Below are positions 22,861 to 28,676 of a DNA stretch of 28,676 bases, piece after piece. How positions within the stretch are numbered: the stretch's first letter is position 1; each line of letters opens with the position of its first letter. A program made the translations under genes and the position numbers. The DNA is from Bacillota bacterium (GTDB taxonomy: Bacteria > Bacillota > Bacilli > Paenibacillales > Paenibacillaceae), in the NCBI GenBank assembly GCA_023460795.1, contig JAEWPC010000004.1, forward strand, positions 1-28,676, written 5' to 3'. Under the pieces are notes generated by a model. The model searched no databases, was not told the DNA's origin, and saw only the letters and a program-made list of their open reading frames with translations.

Positions 22861-22869
22861 ATTATAGCA
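22861..22869 (-). promoter_or_regulatory. Extended -10 promoter of the second solute-binding protein
   Basis: On the minus strand TGC-TATAAT gives a perfect -10 with the TG extension. No good -35 was found, the same arrangement as before the paralogue (TGC-TATACT). Confidence 0.5.
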
Positions 22870-22917
22870 AGCTGGAATACGTTTTCTGCACATTTTTTAA
22901 CGAAAGCCGAATCCGGC

Positions 22918-22946
22918 TTGATTGCAACGACGGGTTGCCCTATAAT
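22918..22946 (+). promoter_or_regulatory. Sigma-A promoter of pheS-pheT
   Basis: TTGATT (22918-22923), 17-bp spacer, TATAAT (22941-22946). The -10 is perfect and the -35 matches 4 of 6. It is placed correctly for the T-box leader that begins about 25 bp downstream. Confidence 0.75.
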
Positions 22947-22968
22947 GGTGGATAAATGTGCAAATGCG

Positions 22969-23217
22969 ATGATGGAGAAAAGTAAGCAGTGCCTTCTTAC
23001 CAGGGAGGGAGCGCCGTCGACTGGAAGCGTTCCTAGGAAACCAGGCTGCCGAAGTTCGCTCCGGAGCTGATCTTTGAACGCGGCGTCAGGCTGCCAGTAG
23101 AGGATTCCGGCAACGGCCCGTTACGCCGTACGAAGTGGGAATGTGCGATCATCCGCATGTTCCAACAAGGGTGGTACCACGGTCTTTTCGTCCCTTACGG
23201 GAGAGAAGGCTTTTTTT
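22969..23217 (+). promoter_or_regulatory. T-box riboswitch (tRNA-Phe responsive) upstream of pheS
   Basis: This leader senses uncharged tRNA-Phe and lets transcription into pheS-pheT continue only when charging falls. The hallmark T-box AAGGGTGGTACCACGG lies at 23167-23182. It overlaps the antiterminator and is followed by the terminator stem at 23182-23210 with a T-run. A GAGAAAAGTA segment near 22975 opens stem I. In stem I the likely specifier TTC (23055-23057, a Phe codon) lies just before GCTCC, which pairs with GGAGC upstream. The specifier was assigned by its position and by the downstream gene, so it is less certain than the T-box itself. Confidence 0.92.
23182..23217 (+). terminator. 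Regulated terminator of the T-box leader
   Basis: GTCTTTTCGTCCC (23182-23194) pairs, with wobbles, with GGGAGAGAAGGC (23199-23210), followed by seven T. It is the alternative to the antiterminator formed by the T-box sequence. Confidence 0.85.
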
Positions 23218-23252
23218 ATTTATCCGAGACTTTTGACTAAGGAGCGATCGTC

Positions 23253-24287
23253 ATGAAGGACCGATTGGAAGCGTTGCGGGCAGAAGCGCTCGAACAGCTG
23301 AAAGACGTTGCGGACGCAGGACGGCTGAACGACCTGCGCGTACAATACCTGGGCAAGAAAGGACAGCTTACCGAGATTTTGCGGGGCATGGGCGCCTTAA
23401 GCGCGGAAGAACGCCCGATCATCGGGCAAGTGGGGAACGACGTGCGCGCCGCCATCGAGAGCGTAATCGCCGAGAAGCAGGAAGCGTTCGACCGCGCGGC
23501 GACCGCCGGCCGGCTCGCGGCCGAGACGATCGACGTTACGCTGCCGGGCAAAGCGCCTAGCGTCGGCGCCGTTCATCCTCTGAACAAAGTGGCGCAGGAA
23601 ATCGAGGATATTTTCATCGGAATGGGTTATACGATCGCGGAAGGACCGGAGGTCGAGACCGACTACTTCAACTTCGAGGCGCTGAACCTGCCCAAGAACC
23701 ACCCGGCCCGCGATATGCAGGATTCGTTCTATATTACCGACGAGATTCTGCTGCGCACGCATACGTCGCCGGTGCAAATCCGCACGATGAAGGCGATGAA
23801 TGGCAAGACGCCGGTTAAAGTCATCTGCCCGGGCAAAGTGTACCGCCGCGACGACGACGACGCGACCCACTCGTTCATGTTCCATCAGATCGAAGGGCTT
23901 GTCATCGGACCGAACATCCGGATGAGCGACCTCAAAGGAACGTTGCTGCAATTCGTGCGCGAGATGTACGGACCGCAGATGGAAATTCGCCTGCGTCCGA
24001 GCTTCTTCCCGTTCACGGAGCCGAGCGCGGAGGTCGACGTGACGTGCGTGCAATGCGGGGGCAGCGGATGCCGGATGTGCAAGCATACCGGATGGATCGA
24101 AATTCTCGGCTGCGGCATGGTGCATCCGAAGGTGCTCGAACACGGCGGCTACGACCCGAACGAAGTAACTGGATTCGCGTTCGGAATGGGCGTCGAGCGG
24201 ATCGCGCTGCTGAAGTACGAGATCGACGATATTCGCCATTTCTACGCGAACGACGCGAAGTTCTTAAGCCAGTTCGCCAAGCAGTGA
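23253..24287 (+). CDS. pheS: Phenylalanine-tRNA ligase alpha subunit
   Basis: The catalytic subunit of cytosolic PheRS; with PheT it charges tRNA-Phe. The product is 344 residues, the normal length. An N-terminal coiled coil (about 1-90) is followed by the class II catalytic core. Motif 2 lies in GKVYRRDDDDATHSFMFHQIEG and motif 3 in GFAFGMGVERIALLKY. The C-Q-C-G-G-S-G-C-R-M-C cluster near 263-275 is also found in other Bacillota PheS. The ribosome site AAGGAG lies seven bases before the ATG. It is controlled by the T-box leader. Confidence 0.98.
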   Translation: MKDRLEALRAEALEQLKDVADAGRLNDLRVQYLGKKGQLTEILRGMGALSAEERPIIGQVGNDVRAAIESVIAEKQEAFDRAATAGRLAAETIDVTLPGKAPSVGAVHPLNKVAQEIEDIFIGMGYTIAEGPEVETDYFNFEALNLPKNHPARDMQDSFYITDEILLRTHTSPVQIRTMKAMNGKTPVKVICPGKVYRRDDDDATHSFMFHQIEGLVIGPNIRMSDLKGTLLQFVREMYGPQMEIRLRPSFFPFTEPSAEVDVTCVQCGGSGCRMCKHTGWIEILGCGMVHPKVLEHGGYDPNEVTGFAFGMGVERIALLKYEIDDIRHFYANDAKFLSQFAKQ

Positions 24288-24334
24288 CGATCGGCGCTTC
24301 ATCCATAACGAGAATCTAATAAGGGGAGTTTCCC

Positions 24335-26782
24335 ATGAACGTATCTTATCGGTGGTTATCCGAATATATCGACCTGAGCGGCATCGAGCCGCAAAAGCTA
24401 GCAGAGATGATGACGCGCGGCGGCATCGAGATCGACTCCGTGCCGTCCCGCAACGCGGGCGTAAGCAACGTCGTCGTCGGCTACGTCAAAACCCGCGAGA
24501 AGCATCCGGATGCCGATAAACTGAGCGTCGTTACCGTAGACGCGGGCACCGGCGAAGATTTGCAAATCGTGTGCGGCGCGCCTAATATCGCGGCCGGCCA
24601 GAAGGTGCCGGTCGCCAAAGTCGGCGCGAAGCTGCCAGGCATCGAGATCAAGAAAGCGAAGCTGCGCGGCGTCGAATCCCAAGGCATGATCTGCTCGGCG
24701 CGAGAGCTCGGCATCAACGACAAGCTGCTGCCGAAGGAGCTGCAGGAAGGCATTCTCGTTCTTCCGGCGGACACGGAGGTCGGCCGCGACATTCTGGACG
24801 TGCTGGCGCTGAACGACCACATTCTCGAGCTCGACTTAACGCCGAACCGTTCGGACTGCTTGAGCATGCTCGGCGTAGCTTACGAGGTTGCCGCGCTCAC
24901 GGGACGTCCGCTAAAGCTCCCTGAGCCGGGCAAGGACCTGTACGCCACGACGGACAAAACCTCGGATCATGTCGGCGTGAGAATTACCGCGACCGAGCAT
25001 TGCTCGCTCTATACGGCGCGTTACATTAAGGGAGTCAAAGTCGGTCCTTCCCCGCTGTGGATGCAGAACCGGCTGATCGCGTCGGGTATTCGTCCGATCA
25101 ACAACATCGTCGATATTACGAACTACGTGATGCTCGAATACGGCCAGCCCCTGCATGCGTTCGACGCGAAGAAAATCGCGGAGGGACGGATCGACGTCCG
25201 TCTCGCGAAGCCGGGCGAAGTGCTCGTCACGCTCGACGACCAGGAGCGCAAGCTAGAATCGCACATGCTCGTTATCGCCGACGGGGAGAAGGCGCTAGGC
25301 TTGGCCGGCGTCATGGGCGGCGCGAACTCCGAGGTGACGGAGGACACGACGGACATCGTGCTCGAGTCCGCGAAGTTCGACGGCGGCACGATTCGCCGGA
25401 CGTCGCGCCAGCTCGGCTTGCGCTCGGAAGCGTCCGCTCGGTTCGAGAAGGAAGTGGATCCGTCCCGCGTTCGCGAAGCTTTGGACCGCGCGGCCGGATT
25501 GATGGCGAAATACGCGGAAGGGCTCGTCACGGAAGGCATAGCGGAAGCGAAGACGGCTTCGTTCGAACCGTCGGTCGTTCGCCTGTCGCTCGAACGCGTG
25601 AACGGCATGCTCGGAACGTCGTTGTCTTCTCTCGAAGTGGAGACCATTCTGACGCGGCTGCAGTTCGCGGCGGTATCCGCCGGGGGCGGCGTCTGGGACG
25701 TAACGGTTCCGACCCGTCGCGGCGATATGACGCGCGACGTCGATCTCATCGAGGAAGTAGCTCGCCTGCACGGCTACGATGAAATCCCGACGACGCTGAT
25801 CGAAGGGGCCTCGACGGCAGGCTCGCTGACGAAACCGCAGGCGATTCGCCGCGAGCTGCGGACGCTGTTGACGAACGCTGGCTTACAGGAAGCGATCAGC
25901 TACTCGGTCACGTCCGCTCAGCGTACCGGCTTGTTCCCGGCATTATCCGGCGCAGACGTTAAGCCGATCGCGCTGGCGATGCCGATGAGCGAGGAACGCA
26001 GCGTGCTTCGGACGACGATCCTGCCGAGCTTGATGGAAGCCGCCGCTTACAACTTGACGCGGAAGAACAACGATATCGCGCTGTTCGAAATCGCCAGCGT
26101 GTATCATTCGGACGAAGCGGTGCTGACGCGCCTGCCGCAGGAGAAGCCTAGGTTAGCGCTTCTGCTTGCCGGCAATCGCCGAGCTGCGGACTGGAGCCGC
26201 AAGGCTGAAGCGGTCGATTTCTACGGCGCGAAAGGTTTGCTCGAGGCGGTATTCCGCCGTCTTGGCATTGAGGGGCGCATCACGTACGAAGCGGCGCAGC
26301 CGGAAGGCTTCCATCCCGGACGCACGGCGTCGATCAAGCTGGATACGGAACGCGGAGCGGAGACGATCGGTTACGTGGGGCAGCTTCATCCGGAGCTGCA
26401 GCGCGAATTCGATCTCCCGGACACGTTCGCGGCGGAGCTGTCGCTTGCGCCGATCTACGAGTATGCGGACAGCCGAATCGAATACGAACCGCTTCCGCGA
26501 TACCCGGCGATGGAGCGGGATATCGCCGTCGTCGTCGATCGCGGCGTGACGGGCGGCTCCTTGACGGCGGCGATCGAAGCCTCCGCGGGCGAACTATTGG
26601 AATCGGTTCGCGTGTTCGACGTATATACCGGAGACCGCGTGGCATCGGATAAGAAGAGCGTGGCGTTGGCGCTGGTCTACAGACATGCGGAGCGTACGCT
26701 GACCGATGAAGAAGTAACGGCGGCGCATGGAAATGTTTTGGCACAACTGGAACAATCTTTCGGAGCCGAACTTCGGAAATAG
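24335..26782 (+). CDS. pheT: Phenylalanine-tRNA ligase beta subunit
   Basis: The product is 815 residues, close to the bacterial norm of about 800. It has, in order, an N-terminal helix, an OB-fold tRNA-binding domain (about 40-150), the B3/B4 editing domain (about 210-385), the B5 domain (from about 405), a degenerate catalytic-like core and a C-terminal FDX-ACB anticodon-binding domain (about 720-815, including RYPAMERDIAVVVD). The ribosome site AAGGGGAG precedes the ATG. It lies 47 bp after pheS in the same transcript and is followed by a strong terminator. Confidence 0.98.
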   Translation: MNVSYRWLSEYIDLSGIEPQKLAEMMTRGGIEIDSVPSRNAGVSNVVVGYVKTREKHPDADKLSVVTVDAGTGEDLQIVCGAPNIAAGQKVPVAKVGAKLPGIEIKKAKLRGVESQGMICSARELGINDKLLPKELQEGILVLPADTEVGRDILDVLALNDHILELDLTPNRSDCLSMLGVAYEVAALTGRPLKLPEPGKDLYATTDKTSDHVGVRITATEHCSLYTARYIKGVKVGPSPLWMQNRLIASGIRPINNIVDITNYVMLEYGQPLHAFDAKKIAEGRIDVRLAKPGEVLVTLDDQERKLESHMLVIADGEKALGLAGVMGGANSEVTEDTTDIVLESAKFDGGTIRRTSRQLGLRSEASARFEKEVDPSRVREALDRAAGLMAKYAEGLVTEGIAEAKTASFEPSVVRLSLERVNGMLGTSLSSLEVETILTRLQFAAVSAGGGVWDVTVPTRRGDMTRDVDLIEEVARLHGYDEIPTTLIEGASTAGSLTKPQAIRRELRTLLTNAGLQEAISYSVTSAQRTGLFPALSGADVKPIALAMPMSEERSVLRTTILPSLMEAAAYNLTRKNNDIALFEIASVYHSDEAVLTRLPQEKPRLALLLAGNRRAADWSRKAEAVDFYGAKGLLEAVFRRLGIEGRITYEAAQPEGFHPGRTASIKLDTERGAETIGYVGQLHPELQREFDLPDTFAAELSLAPIYEYADSRIEYEPLPRYPAMERDIAVVVDRGVTGGSLTAAIEASAGELLESVRVFDVYTGDRVASDKKSVALALVYRHAERTLTDEEVTAAHGNVLAQLEQSFGAELRK

Positions 26783-26799
26783 GCAGGAAACGGCAATGG

Positions 26800-26855
26800 A
26801 TGCAGCGAATACATCAAGACGCTGGTTGGCGCCTGATGGTTCGCTGCATTTTCCT
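26800..26855 (+). terminator. Long intrinsic terminator of pheS-pheT
   Basis: ATGCAGCGAA (26800-26809) pairs perfectly with TTCGCTGCAT (26840-26849). Inside it, CATCA pairs with TGATG and CGC with GCG, and T-rich sequence follows. The hairpin rules out a short coding frame (26796-26942) that crosses it, and implies that the zapA-like gene has its own promoter or lives on read-through. Confidence 0.78.
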
Positions 26856-26938
26856 TTACGTGACGGGGGATTTCGGGTGCGGAAGGGTGTCGAATCGAGG
26901 GTGCGTGCGGATAACGGAAACAATGGGAGGAACACGCC

Positions 26939-28676
26939 GTGAGCATGGATGAGAAATTGCGTGTGACCGTTGACATATATGGAACGCAGTATACGCTGAC
27001 GGGTCACAATAGCGCCGAGTATATGAGAAGAGTCGCTGCGCTCGTTAACGAGCAGATGAGCAGAATCAACAGCGGTTCCCCGAGGCTTGATCTGCCGCGC
27101 CTTGCCGTTCTGGCGGCGGTGAACATGGGAGACGAGCTGCTGCAGGTGCGACGCGAAGCCGATCGGCTGGCTAAGGAAGAAGCGGAACGCAAGCGGCTTG
27201 CCGAGGAAATCGAATATATCAAGATGCAAGCGTCCGATGACGTCGCGGCCGCGCAGGCGCTCGCAACCGAGGAGATTGCCCGCGCGCAGGCGAGGGCGGC
27301 CGAGGAAGTGTCGAGAATCGAGGCGGCGTTGGCGAGCGCAAGGGAGCAGGCCGCGGAACAGCTGGCGAAGGCAGATGCGGTAGGCGCGGAAGCTTTGGCA
27401 GACGCGGAGAGCAAGGCTGCCTCCGAGATCGACAGGTTGTCTCGGGAGCTGGAGATGGCTAAACAAGCGGCTTCCGAACAGTTGGAGAGCTTGAACGCGC
27501 TTGCGGCTCAGGAACTGGACCGCTTTAAGTCGCAGGCGGCGGAAGAGCTCGCACAAGCAGAAGCTGCCGCGGCGGAAGCGTTGGCTAACGTGCAGGCTCA
27601 GGCTGCGAAGGAGCTTGCCAAGCTGTCCCAAGAGCTGGAGCAAGCGAAGAGATCGGCAGATGAGCAGGCGGCGATCTTCAAGGCGCAAGCCGAGGAAGAG
27701 CTGGAGCTGGCGAAAGCGTTAGCGGCAGAGGAAGCAGCGAGAGTCAAGGCTGAGGCTGAAGAAGAAGCGGCAAGAGTCAAGGCTCAAGCGGAGGAGGCTG
27801 CGGCGAACGCGAAGGCGGAAGCGGAGCAGGCGCAAGCGAACGCCCTGAGAGAGGCGGAGCTTGCCAAGGAGCAGGCCGAGGAGGAAATCGCGAAAGCGAA
27901 GAAGCTCGCCGGCGAACAGGTGAGGAGCTTATCGGAAGAGCTGGAGAGAGTGAAGGCTCAAGCGGCGGAGGATGCGGCCAAAGGCGAAGCAAGCGCCGCG
28001 GAAGCGCTGGAGAACATGCGGACGAAGGCGACCCAAGCGATCAACCAAGTGAAATTGGACGCGAACGTGAAGCTGGATCGCCAGACCGCCGAAGCCGCCA
28101 AGGAGCTGGCTAGCGTGCGCGAGCAGCTCGAAGGCCGGATTGCGGTTTTGGAGAGAGAGCTCGCGCATACGAAATCGAGCTATGCTGCCAAAGAAGAGGA
28201 ATGGGCGTCAAGCTTGGCAGGTCAGCTCGTAGAAGCCGATCGGAGCCAAGCGAACGCCATCGAAGAGCTTAAGAGCCAGCACAAGAAGGAACGCGAAGCG
28301 CTGGAAGAAGAGTATTTCGAAGAGCTGGCATCTCTCGAAAGCAAGCTGACCGGAGAGATTAAGGCGTTGCAGGCGGTTCGAATGGAAGAGTCCGAGGCGG
28401 CCGCGCTCGCGCAAGCGACCTGGAGAGCGGAAGTCGAAGAGTGGCGGGCGGAGCAGAAGCGTTGGGCCGAAAGCGAAGCGGAGTGGAAGGCGCTTCGCGA
28501 CAAGCTGGAAGCGGACGTCGCGCATTGGATGAGCGAAGCGGAGGATCAGCGGCGCACCGTTATCGAACAGCAAGAGATGCTGCATGCCGTCGAAGGACAA
28601 TCCGTCGACATGCTGCGCATGGAAATCGCGGCGCGCGAGCAAGCCGAGCGCGAGCTCGAAGCCGCGCTCGCGAAGC
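26939..28676 (+). CDS. zapA: Giant ZapA-domain protein with very long coiled coil (runs off window)
   Basis: Residues 1 to about 95 are ZapA-like: LRVTVDIYGTQYTL, the EYMRRVAALVNEQM helix and LDLPRLAVLAAVNMGDELL. ZapA is a small cytosolic protein that cross-links FtsZ at the division ring. Here the frame continues without a stop to the window end, at least 579 codons, against a usual length of 85-110. Residues ~75-345 are Ala/Glu/Lys-rich coiled coil with an 11-residue rhythm at about 265-320. Residues ~345-579 are a more varied coiled coil, with Trp at 495, 502, 509, 516 and 530. The start is GTG 26939, eight bases after GGGAGG at 26925-26930; ATG 26945 is in frame. In B. subtilis zapA also lies close downstream of pheT, which supports the call. 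Confidence 0.9.
   Translation, partial: MSMDEKLRVTVDIYGTQYTLTGHNSAEYMRRVAALVNEQMSRINSGSPRLDLPRLAVLAAVNMGDELLQVRREADRLAKEEAERKRLAEEIEYIKMQASDDVAAAQALATEEIARAQARAAEEVSRIEAALASAREQAAEQLAKADAVGAEALADAESKAASEIDRLSRELEMAKQAASEQLESLNALAAQELDRFKSQAAEELAQAEAAAAEALANVQAQAAKELAKLSQELEQAKRSADEQAAIFKAQAEEELELAKALAAEEAARVKAEAEEEAARVKAQAEEAAANAKAEAEQAQANALREAELAKEQAEEEIAKAKKLAGEQVRSLSEELERVKAQAAEDAAKGEASAAEALENMRTKATQAINQVKLDANVKLDRQTAEAAKELASVREQLEGRIAVLERELAHTKSSYAAKEEEWASSLAGQLVEADRSQANAIEELKSQHKKEREALEEEYFEELASLESKLTGEIKALQAVRMEESEAAALAQATWRAEVEEWRAEQKRWAESEAEWKALRDKLEADVAHWMSEAEDQRRTVIEQQEMLHAVEGQSVDMLRMEIAAREQAERELEAALAK
27740..27805 (+). repeat. Two adjacent 33-bp in-frame repeats in the ZapA coiled coil
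   Basis: The segments 27740-27772 and 27773-27805 both start AGAGTCAAGGCT and agree at about 25 of 33 bases. They encode 11-residue units of the type RVKAxAEEEAA, part of a longer series of degenerate hendecads. This points to growth of the coiled coil by in-frame duplication. Confidence 0.6.

Noticed and set aside
26796..26942. 48-codon frame between pheT and zapA
   Set aside because: It contains the pheST terminator hairpin (26800-26849) and has no good ribosome site.
26594..27688. 364-codon minus-strand frame opposite pheT and zapA
   Set aside because: It is antisense to two well-supported genes; Ala/Glu/Lys-rich coding sequence gives long open antisense frames.

Overview
The window looks like chromosome of a moderately high-GC member of the Paenibacillaceae (Cohnella/Paenibacillus-like; inferred). 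The signs are strong AGGAGG-type ribosome sites, a T-box leader in front of pheS-pheT followed by a ZapA gene, a KinA-type orphan sensor kinase, lipoprotein solute-binding proteins, and Spo0A/sigma-H-like promoter elements. No phage, IS element, tRNA, rRNA or CRISPR was seen. Most of it is core-type chromosome with some accessory traits.

Layout. 1-228: C-terminal tail of a gene entering from the left. 276-4623: promoter, cytosolic PAS histidine kinase, M17 leucyl aminopeptidase, MFS permease. 4687-6722: HesB/YneR-like protein, DRE-TIM aldolase with a textbook terminator, and an uncharacterised conserved protein. 6747-9536 (minus): a small unknown protein followed by an MMPL/RND-type exporter. 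9625-12155: fused PxpB-PxpC plus PxpA (5-oxoprolinase). 12172-14781: tandem 0A-like boxes, a sigma-H-like promoter, a membrane GGDEF-EAL protein, and an overlapping gamma-glutamylcyclotransferase. 14811-15141: a 51-bp tandem hairpin array and a terminator.

15143-19271 is a copper-type locus: CopC-CopD fusion (YcnJ-like), a two-gene NarL-type sensor/regulator pair, and YcnI (DUF1775). The same 18-bp inverted repeat, WTGAC-N8-GTCAW, lies upstream of both copper genes, so the embedded two-component system is a good candidate regulator. 19291-19830 holds 11 copies of a 50-bp hairpin repeat between two convergent terminators. 19883-22792 (minus) carries two solute-binding lipoproteins without permeases. 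22918-26855 is the T-box-controlled pheS-pheT operon with its terminator.

The right edge (26939 to the end) is the most unusual gene: a ZapA domain that continues in frame into at least about 480 residues of Ala/Glu/Lys-rich coiled coil, including a stretch with Trp at exact heptad spacing. It is still open at the window edge. ZapA is normally about 85-110 residues, so this may be a filamentous divisome or cytoskeletal protein.
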